This document shows, in pieces, positions 1-10,172 of a DNA stretch of 64,000 nt (position 1 is its first letter; the number at the start of each line of letters is the position of its first letter). The notes under the pieces were generated by a model. The model did no database searches, had not been told where the DNA came from, and saw nothing but the letters and a program-made list of their open reading frames with translations. Both the position numbers and the translations under genes were made by a program. Source of the DNA: Taenia hydatigena (taxonomy: Eukaryota; Platyhelminthes; Cestoda; Cyclophyllidea; Taeniidae); NCBI GenBank assembly GCA_036345935.2, contig JADWOT020000010.1, positions 3,898,182 to 3,962,181 of the forward strand. Direction: 5' to 3'.

Positions 1-1380
1 CTGGAGAGAGTGATAATTGGGAGAATGGGGTGGGCTGTATCATCAAGGCGTTAGTTTTCACTGCCGCTCAAATGGGTCCGACGTAGCCACCTATAGTTGT
101 AGTATGAGTCGCCCGTTTCGGGCCAAAGTCACTGAACCTGGCAATGTAAATGCAAAGAAAAGTTTTCACATGAAATAGCCATCAGCGGCATACCAGCGTT
201 TTTAATGTGCTGTTTAAAAAGGGCGGATCTGTGCGATTGCTGTGCAACCCTATGAAGGCATCGGAGACATCGGAAATCCAATAATTCCTCGTGCTTATTT
301 TGGTAAGATATGATTTGCGGTATATTCTCGAATCATTAATTAATGCCATCAACAAATGGGCTTATGCAGGATAGCAAAGGAATGTGCTAGCCATGGTCAT
401 TACTGGTAGAAGTGGTAGATATTCCCGCCTAAAGCAAACAGAAATCAGTAATCGCATTTAAATTTGTAAGCTAGATGTCTTAGCATAGCTTCCTATATAT
501 TTTACCGATAGCTATTGTTTCAGCGCTACCTAAAACACTTCAAAGCTAAACAGTAAGAGTAATGCATGTTACAGTTTTCGCAAACCATTCTCAAATGCGC
601 ATCTATCACACTTTTAGCACCAGAACAGATGTGTTCCTAACTCTGCCAATCCCAAACTTAAAAACGAATAAGTGCAAAACAATCATAGCCCTTGAACAAT
701 AGAGTGCAATAATAAGAGAAAAACTGCCTCCGTTTAAAGTTGCTAATGCGTCTCGCACACCCAACAAGGAAATGCCAAAGGAAAGCTCGGTGTAAGCTGA
801 AGCAAAGATGTCTAATCATTTATCGAGCAGTCGCTAGCGATATACAGAAATAATAGCATTAGTTACGCGTTCAAGGCAGGAGGGAAGTAGAGGAGGGCGT
901 GCACACCGCCAACTAGCTCCCTCACCTCCATGGCACGTGGAGGCGCCTTCACAAGCGTCGGTGTAGGCACACCCTCGGTGGTGGTTGCTGCTTACCACCA
1001 TTGCTGCGACCATCCCCACGGCTGGCCACACGGTGACCACCATTGCGGCTTCTTCTCACACGGCCACTCACACGGCGACCAGCAGTGCGGCTTCTGCACA
1101 GACCACAATGCCCACTTCTGTCCATATTGTGAGCCCTTCTCACACTCTCCCCACGGTGCCCACTTCCACGGATACGAGCATGGCCAACCTCCCCACACCA
1201 TTTCTTTGTCTCTGCTTTCCTTGATACTGACTTGCACGCTGAGCTGTGCCTGCGTGTGACCCTCGTGCTCACTGTACTTTAGCTCTACACTTGTGCTTGC
1301 CGATCGCCATCGATGCTCTCGTGATGCCACTATTTTCAGCTGGCATTTCAGTTGTTGTCCGGACTGTGATTTGCATGTGC
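1..1380 (+). repeat. Left arm of large imperfect inverted repeat
   Basis: Bases 1-1380 read, on the opposite strand, almost the same as 3131-4854. Base 1 pairs with 4854, so the arm may continue beyond the window. Long stretches match with scattered substitutions, for example the segment carrying the Trp/Cys-rich gene (about 990-1230 against 3310-3555). Differences from the right arm include a 33-bp gap near 1258, loss of the AATAAA at 819-824, and absence of about 320 bp that the right arm has at 4129-4449. The divergence indicates an old duplication rather than an assembly artefact. Confidence 0.93.
992..1201 (-). pseudogene. Left-arm copy of Trp/Cys-rich microprotein gene, promoter lost
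   Basis: The frame encodes 69 residues that differ from the right-arm copy at a single position: Ala replaces Val in the WVLW stretch (residue 31). The reading frame is intact, but its control signals are not. The 33-bp stretch holding TATATAAG in the right copy is missing here, and the poly(A) signal reads GATAAA (minus strand, 824-819) instead of AATAAA. I therefore call it a probably silent copy rather than a broken protein. Transcription from another promoter in the spacer cannot be excluded. Which frame is translated is inferred from the right copy. Confidence 0.6.
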
Positions 1381-2241
1381 CTCATCCACATGGAAATTCG
1401 GCAATGTTCTTCGCACTGTGGCGGCCATGCCAATGCAGAAGTCGTTAAGAACAGGCTAGTATCAAACTGTACCAAGCAGCTGGACCCGCTTTATTTATGT
1501 TCCGGTGATAGCTACGTTGAAAGGAAATATTGTATTACCATTATATACTTTCTCGGCTGCAAGTGACTTGTCTCACCACCAATTGTGTGGAGGTTGGCCT
1601 TCATGACACCAATTTAATATGTTCGACCACAAGTGCAGTGGTTTTGGGTTTCGTTTCGGCTGGATTATGCACTCGTAGAATACAAAACCTCTTGGATATC
1701 TTGCCTACAAGCGTAATTGCTTGTTCATAATGATGAAACTCATTGAATTTTTCTCCTTGAATTGACGCGAAGTGAGTCATGCAATGTGACATTCATCAAC
1801 TGAATATTGACTCTTTAATCACTTGAATTTCAACGCGATTTAAGATGCAACTGCTTAGTGCAGTATTCTTAAACATAGTTGCAACTTACAATCACACCAC
1901 AAATAAAACTAGTTGTAGAGCTATCTGGTAAGCGGAGGGCAACCTTTGAAGACCGATAAACGAGCAGATTCGGATGCTTATTTAAAGAAAATGTATTCCT
2001 GCTTCAACTCCAGCTCAAATTTACCGAAGTCATGTAATGGATGTGATGAAATGATTATAAGGCTTTGAGGTAGTCTTGGCTATGCTCTATGCAATTTCGT
2101 TTCGGAGACGCTGATCTCTCAGCGCATTGACCATCTTACCTCGCAGTAGAACTATGCTGAGCAAACTACTTCTAATAAGTCATTAGTCTGTAATGGCACG
2201 AGGCAAAGTGCTGATCGTCCTTATTATTACTATATATGTAC

Positions 2242-2448
2242 CTAGGGCCTCTGATAGGGACTGCGATGAAGCGCTAATTGTTTAGAGCAGAACGGTTTGA
2301 CACAAATCGACTTAGCTTCAATTACATCTAAGACCGCACGTAGGCATGTGTGCAGACTGAGTAATGCATAAATATCAACCGGTTGACTAAGCTTTGAAAT
2401 TGCTTGCAGAAAACATCGTTTAGTGGTCGCCAAATTATTTGGCAATTG
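2242..2448 (-). CDS. Candidate terminal exon in repeat spacer (minus)
   Basis: A pyrimidine-rich tract ending in TAG precedes an in-phase frame of 68 codons ending at TAG 2244-2242. Its composition is protein-like (for example the stretch AISKLSQPVDIYALL). No upstream exon or poly(A) signal was found and the family is not recognised. An open frame of this size can arise by chance. Confidence 0.22.
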   Translation of the reverse strand, partial: QLPNNLATTKRCFLQAISKLSQPVDIYALLSLHTCLRAVLDVIEAKSICVKPFCSKQLALHRSPYQRP

Positions 2449-2653
2449 CTAAGTTTTGTGAAAACAAGTAAGAACTAAAATCACTTTTTAAATCCGCAGT
2501 CGATTGTTAATTTTTTTGGGCCATCACTTTATATGAATTTATTACGCATAACTTCAGTAAGGGTGATAAACCAAGTATATGTGTTTAGATTTAGCATAAT
2601 ATCACTAAAGGCATGCTTTGAATCGCACTTCATCACTTGATTATCCTCAGCAG

Positions 2654-2876
2654 GCATAAATACTGCCTAAAAATATTATCTGCCTCACAAATAAGCGCAG
2701 ACATTGACTGTAAAGTCAAAACTTTGCAGAAGTCACAAAATTGGAGCGAATTTCTGCTGGTTTTTTGCTATGTCCCTTGCGATCGACTTATACGTGCAAT
2801 GATAGAGGCTACATGGACTTTATTGGCTAATATGCAATTAATTGCAAGTGGAAGACAAATAACTTCTACATATTAG
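2654..2876 (+). CDS. Candidate terminal exon in repeat spacer (plus)
   Basis: The splice-acceptor-like tract ending in CAG at 2651-2653 is followed, in phase 1, by 73 codons ending at TAG 2874-2876, with a mixed composition (QNWSEFLLVFCYVPCDRL is part of it). No upstream exon could be tied to it. It lies 200 bp from an oppositely oriented candidate exon, so both are unlikely to belong to one gene. Confidence 0.25.
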
Positions 2877-3285
2877 CGCACTTTCAGACAGCATGCGTTG
2901 CTGTGTTGCATCAACCACATAAATTGCCATCGTGCATCTGGACGTGCGTGCAGACCCTAAAGTAACGGCATGGTAAGCACCAGAGGTGAATCAGCTCAAG
3001 TGACTTAGCACGGTCCGAAGCTGGTCAGTACTCTACGTCCTCCGTATTGGCAAGGTCATTGGCCTTTCATAAAACGTTGCTGAATTTCTTGTTTACTTTA
3101 CCGCCTAAGTAGAAAATATTATGTTGACAAGTCACATGCAATTCACAGTCTGAACAACACCTAAAATGCATAGCTGAAAATAGTGGCATCACGAGAGCAT
3201 CGATAGCGATCGGCAAGCACGAGTGTAGAGCTAAAGTACAGTGAGCACGAGGGTCACACGCGACAATTGGAGACGTGGCGACTGG

Positions 3286-3293
3286 TATATAAG
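3286..3293 (+). promoter_or_regulatory. TATA box of right-arm Trp/Cys-rich gene
   Basis: TATATAAG lies 59 bp before the ATG at 3345, which puts a transcription start near 3315 and gives a 5' leader of about 30 nt. The element lies in a 33-bp block absent from the left arm. Confidence 0.7.
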
Positions 3294-3344
3294 CAGGCAC
3301 AGCTCAGCGTGCAAGTCAGTATCAAGGAAAGCAGAGACAAAGAA

Positions 3345-3554
3345 ATGGTGTGGGGAGGTTGGCCATGCTCGTATCCGTGGAAGTGGGCACCGTGGGGAGA
3401 ATGTGAGAAGGGCTCACAATATGGACAGAAGTGGGTGTTGTGGTCTGTGCAGAAGCCGCACTGCTGGTCGCCGTGTGAGTGGCCGTGTGAGAAGAAGCCG
3501 CAATGGTGGTCACCGTGTGGCCAGCCGTGGGGATGGTCGCAGCAATGGTGGTAA
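3345..3554 (+). CDS. Trp/Cys-rich 69-residue microprotein (right arm)
   Basis: I do not recognise the family. The single-exon frame starts at the first ATG after the predicted transcription start, in a good context (A at -3, G at +4), and ends at TAA 3552-3554. The product has 15 Trp and 6 Cys in 69 residues, with repeated short blocks such as WSPC, WPCEK and PWGW and many Pro, Lys and Gln. There is no signal peptide or membrane segment. A TATA box at 3286 and AATAAA at 3722 bracket it in the same direction. The region is also open in other frames: the opposite strand reads as a His/Gly/Cys-rich protein (HG repeats), and another opposite-strand frame is Thr/Ser/Ala-rich. The choice of frame is therefore an inference from promoter, start codon and poly(A) signal. 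Confidence 0.55.
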   Translation: MVWGGWPCSYPWKWAPWGECEKGSQYGQKWVLWSVQKPHCWSPCEWPCEKKPQWWSPCGQPWGWSQQWW

Positions 3555-3721
3555 GCAGCAACCACCACCGAGGGTGTGCCTACACCAACGCTTGTGAATG
3601 AGCCTCCACGTGCCATGGAGGTGAGGGAGCTAGTGGGCGGTGTGCATGCCCTCCTCTACTTCTCTCCTGCTTTGAACGCGTAACTAATGCTATTATTTCT
3701 GTATATCGCTAGCGACTGCTC

Positions 3722-3727
3722 AATAAA
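3722..3727 (+). terminator. Poly(A) signal AATAAA of right-arm microprotein gene
   Basis: AATAAA lies 168 bp after the stop codon of the Trp/Cys-rich frame. The equivalent left-arm site is GATAAA (819-824 on the minus strand). Confidence 0.6.
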
Positions 3728-4284
3728 TGATTAGACATCTTTGTTCTAGCTTACACCGAGCTTTCCTTTGGCGTTTCCTTGTTGGGTGTGCGAGACGCAT
3801 TAGCAACTTTAAACGGAGGCAGTTTTTCTCTTATTATTGCACTCTATTGTTTAAGGGCTATGATTATTTTGCACTTATTCGTTTTTAAGTTTGGGATTGG
3901 CAGAGTTAGGAACACATCTGTTCTGGTGCTAAAAGTGTGATAGATGCGCATTTGAGAATGGTTTGCGAAAACTGTAGCATGCATTACTCTTATTGATTAG
4001 CTTTGAAGTGTTTTAGGTAGCGCTGAAACACTAGCTATCGGTAAAATATATAGGAAGCTATGCCAATACACCTAACTTACAAATTAAAATGCGATTACTG
4101 ATTTCCGTTTGTTTTAGGTGGGAATATCTAAGCAGTCGTATGCACTTGAAATTGTTCTGCAATGCAGTCGTGGCACTGTCAATGACTTGTCATAGTTAAC
4201 AGTGATGATTGTTTAAATTGCGGCTTAATAATTTGCTGTCGCTTGTGGTTGCTAGTGCACTTCTAGGAAGGGATTTGTGAGCAG

Positions 4285-4415
4285 ATAGATTGGTGTCTCC
4301 ACTTAACGGCTACATGCCACAACCAATCCCAAATTCGAATTATGGCGTGGCCTTCTCCGAAGGCATGAATGTGGAACAGGTTACTGCAATCTACCAGCAG
4401 ACAATGAACACGTAA
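4285..4415 (+). CDS. Candidate 3'-terminal exon inside right-arm-only segment
   Basis: After a CAG at 4282-4284, a frame of 43 codons runs to TAA 4413-4415. It reads as a normal globular sequence (it includes NGYMPQPIP and MNVEQVTAIYQQ). It falls in the 320-bp piece present only in the right arm. The polypyrimidine tract is weak and no upstream exon was identified, so it may be a remnant. I do not recognise the protein. Confidence 0.25.
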
Positions 4416-5745
4416 TGCTCATGCGTTTCCATGTGATTTCTTCTTCTACCACTACCACTTCTGCCAGTAATGACCATGGCTAACACATTCCTTTGCTATC
4501 CTACATAAGCCCATTTGTTGATGGCATTAATTAATGCCTTCAGAAGGTTGTATTCTTAGACAGGATTTGAGATGAATATGCATCAATCTGTTCAATCGTT
4601 GTAGAAGTCCACAACAATCGCACAGATTCACCCCCTTTTTAATAGCACATTATAAAAACTGGTGTGCCGCTGATGACTATTTCACCTGAAAACTTTTCTT
4701 TGCATTTATATTGCCAGGTTCAGTGACTTTGGCCCGAAACGGGCGACTCATACTACAACTACAGGTGGCTACGTCGGACCCATTTGAGCGGCAGTGAAAA
4801 CTAACGCCTTGATGATACAGCCCACCCCATTTTCCTAATTATCACCCTCCCCAGGAGCCTTTCATTTGGATTGTGCTGCACAAGTCTTGGCGTTAATGAT
4901 GGCGTCGTCTAAGTGGCATTGACGCATGCTGCAACAACAACAACAACAGCAGTCCCCTGACAAGGTAAATGAAAGTCTCCGATTTCATTCGAGTGAGATT
5001 AAACTGCTTGCATTATCAGACAGCATGCCTAACGGCACGTACATGTAGTTATCTGATGCTTTCTTTCAGTTATATTTGCCTATTTCGAAATAGGTTCCTG
5101 TCACGCTGTTTCTATTTGCCCACCACCGGCGGGTATTCATGTATTCGTCTGAACTTTGACTCTCATCTTCTTTGTAGACCCGCTGGCCGTAAGCCAATAA
5201 CAGGGAGTCCCAAAGGCTCTAACTTGTTAATCTATCATTTTCCTCTAGATTATGGTGCAACGGACTCACTTAATCTTGCTTGCTGTTTGGGCGAGTGATA
5301 GTGTGGGGGCGTTTGGAGACAAAGTAACGAACCAGCGGAAATGTTCTCCTGTATTGGATTAAATGTCCTTAAAATATCCACATTCTCTGCTGGTCGCAGG
5401 TTTCGTTAGCTATGACGAATCCGTGGGTGCACAGAGCACGATGCGTGCCAGGAATGGCGATGTTGTGGGATGGTAAATATTAGGAGGTAAGCTGCGGTTA
5501 GAAGCAGATCTTTTATGAGTCACTGCTCTTAACGACTGCAGTAACACCTGCTAGTGTGCCTTTCCAAACATATTTATTTTTTAGCAACTGATCTGAGCCG
5601 ACGCGCCTCACAATTTGGCGCTGTTTAGCAGACTGTTGATTGGTTTTCATCATTTGTTAAGTCTGTGCCAATTTCGTGAAGTGGCATATTTGCCTAAGGG
5701 TAAATAATTTGTTGCATCTGAAGCATCCCAATGTGCTTTATGTTT

Positions 5746-6153
5746 TTAATTAAAATAATTGCTCAGATTTTGGTAGTCTAGCACGAGGTCTTGAATGATG
5801 ATGTGCGGTTCCGGCCCGTGAAACAGGCAATGGTCCCATCTACTAGACTGTCGGACACTCAGTGCAGGCCATTCACTCTCCGTCCATGAACAATGTCCCG
5901 GGCCGTGGTGACCCAATCGGTTATCGTCTCTTCTGCTCTATTCGCTGCATTTTGACTTCGTGCAATCAATTTCTTCAGCATTTGCATTGCGTTGCGGTGG
6001 TTTCTTAATATCTAACGTCTTAAAATTGAATTGTACTTTATTGGAACGAAAGTAACCTGCATTTTGAGATATAACGCGCTCTTTTTGAAGCCACAAGACA
6101 AAATGTGGTTTAACAGAAGGCTTACCTTTTTTGGCACTTGAATCTTGGTAGGA
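5746..6153 (-). pseudogene. Dispersed gene family copy 1 (PEPHII motif), one internal stop
   Basis: One minus-strand frame stays open for 135 codons except for a single TAG near 5940. At this base composition about eight stops would be expected, which is good evidence of former or present coding. The first half matches 58085-58345 minus: both share KGKPSV, HFVL.LQ..RVI, VQF and TLDIK. The second half matches 40440-40720 minus around PEPHII. No known domain is recognised. The stop may be a nonsense mutation or the border of two exons, because the 58-kb copy also ends at the equivalent place. No AATAAA is seen close downstream. Confidence 0.5.
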
Positions 6154-6227
6154 TCAGTTCCATGTCAATCCTGGTGACATCGGCTGCATTTCGCCCCCTA
6201 TTATAATGACGGATGATCATTGGCGTA

Positions 6228-6366
6228 AATAATCCTATAAATAGGCACCCACTTATGGATGAGCAGTTAAACAGGATTGCATCAAAAGGCGCTCCCTACC
6301 AGGAGGACATTGTGAAAAATACTAATTTGATACGATTAGATAAGATTCAAAAAACAAACAGGCCAT
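6228..6366 (+). other. Coding-like segment, unrecognised
   Basis: A plus-strand frame covers this stretch, with an ATG at 6256 reading MDEQLNRIASKGAPYQEDI and then a hydrophilic tail to TAA. A strong acceptor-like tract ends at about 6460 and is followed by another short frame (HMKYTRDAISSAPIK) ending in TGA. A possible GTGAAA donor after EDI would join them in phase. The TATAAATA at 6236 is too close to the ATG to be its promoter. It is weak evidence for a small gene or fragment. Confidence 0.18.
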
Positions 6367-7032
6367 AATAATGTGCCTACTGTGTCCATAAGCGCAGCGA
6401 TATCCAAAATATTCGCAGCACAAAGCATGTGCTTCTTTTTATCTTTATTTTACCATTCCAGCACATGAAGTATACCCGCGACGCAATTTCGTCTGCACCT
6501 ATTAAACCTGCCCCGTCCATTAAATGTTGAAGCAATAAGGAAAGCCATAATCTACACTTTCACCGGAATCCTTGTCGATTACAAGGAAACAACGGAATAA
6601 CGAGCAATGTCATAATGTAAGGCGAGATAGTTTAGGTTTGAAGCCATGCGATAAGGCAACTTTGATTTGGTTTGACACTAACGTTGGATTGCTAGGCAAC
6701 TAATGCCATGTAGACGAAATCAAAATAGGCTCTACCCATCATCAGCCTTAACTCTAGGCTATAGCTATTGTATTTTTGCTGTCTGAATATTTTTGAAGCT
6801 TAATGAATGTCACTGGTGGTTTTTTGCTTGCTACATCAGTAGATGCTTTGCCTTTTGCCAAAATTTGCCACTTTTCATAGCCAGAATAATAATGCGATGT
6901 GAAAGCCTTACAAACGCAATTATATACTGATGTAATTTAACCTTGGAAACAGTAAACAGCGCAAGGCGATCAAGGGACACCACTCTTTGTTTTTTAAGGT
7001 ATTGGAAGGTTCCTGTTACCAAAGCGGGTTAA

Positions 7033-7214
7033 ATTCATTTTGCATTGCACTTTAAAAATTTGAAACTGGCCAAACCTTCAGTGCTTACGCGTAGTACTCT
7101 TCCCACACGTGACCATGTTTCTCCTACAATTCAAGCCATTGTGCAGTTAATCCCAGAAATCTGCAGCTTGTTTAGAACTGACATTCTAATGAAGCAATTA
7201 TTAAGATCCCAAAG
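7033..7214 (+). CDS. Candidate penultimate exon, unrecognised gene
   Basis: The open frame includes KPSVLTRSTLPTRDHVSP and ends in a consensus donor (AAAG/GTAAGT at 7215) with two bases of a codon left over. The next candidate exon, 7272-7380, begins with the one base needed, so phase is kept across a 57-bp intron. The 5' border is not clear; the start given is where the frame opens. Function is unknown. Confidence 0.32.
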
Positions 7215-7271
7215 GTAAGTAAATCGTGGCTTGATTTTCCTTTACCTGCCTCCAAATGCTGTTGGTGACAG

Positions 7272-7380
7272 CGATGGCAAAATTGAGGGAATCAGACGTC
7301 TCTTCAACGTAAGACGATCCGCCCGTGAAGACGCCGCTAATTATTTTGCAAAAACCGTCTTATTACACCAAAAGGCTTGA
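7272..7380 (+). CDS. Candidate terminal exon, unrecognised gene
   Basis: This follows an acceptor ending in CAG. It continues the frame of 7033-7214 and encodes a basic C-terminus (IRRLFNVRRSAREDAANYF, then about ten more residues), ending at TGA 7378-7380. No AATAAA is near. The phase agreement with the preceding donor is the main support. Confidence 0.32.
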
Positions 7381-8178
7381 GTTGGATGCACATAGTCGAA
7401 TGTCCCACGATGTAACGAACTTGAGCTCTAGATCTGACTCTTTACGCACGAAAGTCTAGTTTTAGTCTAATTTACTGGCAGGCGTCTCTTCTCGGCTATT
7501 GGTCTTTGCGTCCGCTTTGTTGTTTCCTCAATTTATTTCTAGCTCCACCAACTTCGCCTTCCTTCCAATCACACTCATCACCACATGCAATTTTCCCTGC
7601 ATTTACCGAAACTATAAGAGATTTAAATTCGATCTTTTTATGCCACTGTTTCTCCTCTTTTTTTACTCTACCGTCCATATAACATTAAGTTAGTAGCTTT
7701 TTCACTGATGCATTTTTCACGGAAATACTGTTGTAGCAATATATTGATGTCACAACTTGCATTTAATAACAGATGTTCCATCCCATATTTCTAAAAGGGT
7801 AGTGCCTTAAAACAGAAAATAGGAATCAACTTTACAATTATGGCTTATTGAAGGGTGAATCCGGGTTGCATAATTATTATTATTTAATGCCTAGAGCATT
7901 GCTGATTTAACCTAGGCTTAATAATGGCATGCCAAAAGTGCTTAACTTGGAAAAGTTAACAAAACATATCCATGCTGGGTAGATAGAAGGCATGTTCTCG
8001 TCAGAAATCTTGTTACTTTGCATTTTGAAGGTACAAAATTCAGCATCCTCATGAAGCAAAAGCCTGCCTTGATGAGTTCAGTGCAGATTAGCACGCTCCT
8101 TTACACTTCCAATGTTTATGAGGAGAAAGACAGCAATTAATCCATAATGACTGTCATGGAACAACGTTGCAGTAGCTA

Positions 8179-8328
8179 TCATTCCGTTGGTAGATGATAA
8201 GTTGGACCACGACGTTGACCGTGCTTGAGAGGTAGGCTGGCATGACCGCCAAAATTTTGTGACCCATTGTCAGAGGTTGTGTTGGTTCCAATGCCAAAAG
8301 TGGTCTTAGGCAATGCGCTAGTAGAAAG
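8179..8328 (-). CDS. Candidate terminal exon (minus), hydrophilic tail
   Basis: A pyrimidine tract ending in TTTCAG precedes 8328. In phase 0 the exon gives 49 residues rich in Ser, Thr, Gly and Asn, ending at TGA. The candidate exon 9211-9457 upstream on the same strand also ends in phase 0, so the two could be neighbours. A different frame here is also open and more hydrophobic. Unrecognised. Confidence 0.22.
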   Translation of the reverse strand, partial: LSTSALPKTTFGIGTNTTSDNGSQNFGGHASLPLKHGQRRGPTYHLPTE

Positions 8329-9210
8329 CTGAAACAGAAGCCAGCATCGTGTTCGCAGGCACGAGCGCGCACGCGCAGAATAGAGGTGGGATTAGTCCCT
8401 CGCACCTAATTCATACATCTGTGCTGAGTCCATCACATGCAGCACTTATTAAATGGTCATGCTCCACTGGCCTTGGTCTATTTAATAAAATCTCCAAGTA
8501 GAGGTTCCGATAAGGTTCAGACGTATGTCGATCACTAGCAGCTCGCAAAGTTGATAGTAGACGCGATGTCATTTATGAGTGTTCCAATTCAGAAATGCCT
8601 TATCACAGGGATCCTATTTGTAATTTGAAAAACTGTACAGAAGCTGGCATGTTAAGGCAGCGTCAGCTGGTTGCGCATCCACTGCATGACAATCCGTGGA
8701 GATTCACAGAATGAATCATTTACCTTTTCATCGTCTCAGTGTGCTCTTTGTGAAAGTACTAAGCGCTCTTATTTTCAAAACCAACTTTTCGCGATAGTTA
8801 GTTTCTAATTAGTTAGCCATTGGTTTTGCCAGTCCTGCATCTGCATACTCGGTTAGATTAAACATGCAATTAATAAACAGTGCGGTGGTGTCAGCACGAT
8901 TCCAAATCACTTAAATGCATTTAATGAGTTAAGTATGGGAACATTTTATGGTTTTCCGTTATATCCGCCTTTTGCCATCGATGAGGCAATGCAATTAAAA
9001 ACCACGTTTAGGAATAAGCCAAAATAACGCACAAACCCTAAGGATCGTATAAGAAAATCCTAATATGCATGCAGTAAAATATATCTTTGTAAAATTTTCA
9101 CTTATATCACAGTGCGAGACTAAAAAACTTGCGTGTTATATATTACATAATATCGTAATTCTGCCTATATTCCTTAAGGAAAATGCCTCGGGCTAAAATG
9201 CAGAACATAC

Positions 9211-9457
9211 AAATATAATAGTCACAGTCTTTTGGTTGCAAATTACGATTTTCTTCAATGTGTCCATTTGTGCTGGAAAAATCTTTCTTTGAGTCTTGAG
9301 ACGTGCATCGACTACAAGCCTAAGGTTTGTACCGGATTTGAGATGGCATTTTAAGCAGAAAAGCTGATAGAAAATCGTTGGATTTTTCAGGTTTGTGTAG
9401 AGTTTTATCCAGTTTAATGCTTCTTTCCACTTGCAGAAAAGGCATTGTGCTACCACT
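9211..9457 (-). CDS. Candidate internal exon with two CxxC pairs (minus)
   Basis: A good acceptor (pyrimidines then TTTTAG) and a good donor (TTT/GTATGT) bound an 82-codon open frame. It contains CLFC near its start and CLKC about 28 residues later, a spacing that could bind zinc, followed by a Lys/Arg-rich stretch. Upstream the region is occupied on the plus strand by a decayed gene copy, so this may also be a remnant. No family is recognised. Confidence 0.3.
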
Positions 9458-9546
9458 CTAAAAGCAACGGAAACCCAAATGCAAAGCGCAAGGCAAATTT
9501 ATTGTAGCTGTGGTAAAGAGGCTAGAAGAGTAAAAGAGCCTGGACA

Positions 9547-9800
9547 TGGCCGGTGAGGGGACCCATCGATCAACCAGTTTGGACGAATCAGAAGCGATGC
9601 TTACGATGGAGGAGGTGCACTCATCTACAAATCAACTTGACAACGGCTTAGTTGAGGCTGCACACAGCCAGCGCTATCAGTGGCTGCTTGACTAGATCTT
9701 CAGGTCAAAGCATTAGTTGCTGAAGGAGCTGGATATGTAGAGGATCGTTAAAGTTCCGGCAAGCCAAACTCAAGTCCTCTCCGACAATGAGAACAAAAAT
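9547..9800 (+). pseudogene. Decayed gene family copy (HRxTxLEESE motif), copy 1
   Basis: The frame from 9547 reads MAGEGTHRSTSLDESEAM and runs about 48 codons before the first of several stops; further coding-like pieces follow. The start matches 52880-52960 plus, where the same block reads with HRLTTLEESEPM. The protein is not identified. About 550 bp downstream, at 10360-10510, lies a coiled-coil-like piece that also occurs upstream of the zinc-finger copy at 46 kb, so all may come from one ancestral gene. Confidence 0.45.
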
Positions 9801-10172
9801 TGCGTACGTGCAAAATTTGAATGCTTCCGATCCTATAATTTACTGCTTGGTGCTTCAGGCCTCGAAAAATAGTCTTAATGATGCCATCAGTTCACATTTA
9901 ATAGCAACAACTGCCCGGCTTGTGTCAGAAGGCTCAGTACACAACCAGCTCGTGTACCCTACTAATAGAAAACTAGTAAAATTGGGTTAATAAGGCTTTC
10001 AAATCATCCTTATAATCTGTGGTTTCTGAGCTGTTTAACTTCTTACGTAGTAAGTCTATGAACGTTTTATATGCCCAATATCACATGCTAACCCTTAACT
10101 GCACAAGTTTATGCAGCGAACCCGCAGGACAAAAGTGTTTTACGATTCCAATTAAAATAAAAATGCACTTAC

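Larger units (their letters stand above)
1381..3130. other. Spacer of the inverted repeat
   Basis: About 1.75 kb of unique A+T-rich sequence lies between the arms. It contains two candidate terminal exons on opposite strands (2242-2448 minus, 2654-2876 plus), which are listed separately. No transposase frame or other recognisable gene is seen. Confidence 0.5.
3131..4854 (-). repeat. Right arm of large imperfect inverted repeat
   Basis: This is the inverted partner of 1-1380. It is longer because it holds about 320 bp at 4129-4449 and 33 bp at 3261-3293 that are missing from the left arm. The 33-bp segment contains the TATA box of the Trp/Cys-rich gene. Similarity stops near 3131 on the inside; on the outside it reaches 4854, where the window edge limits the comparison. 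No transposase, terminal short repeat or target-site duplication could be seen. Confidence 0.93.

Noticed and set aside
1..4854. Reading the inverted repeat as a foldback or DNA transposon
   Set aside because: No transposase frame, short terminal repeat or target-site duplication is visible, and the arms carry a gene with its own promoter. It remains possible because the left outer end lies outside the window.
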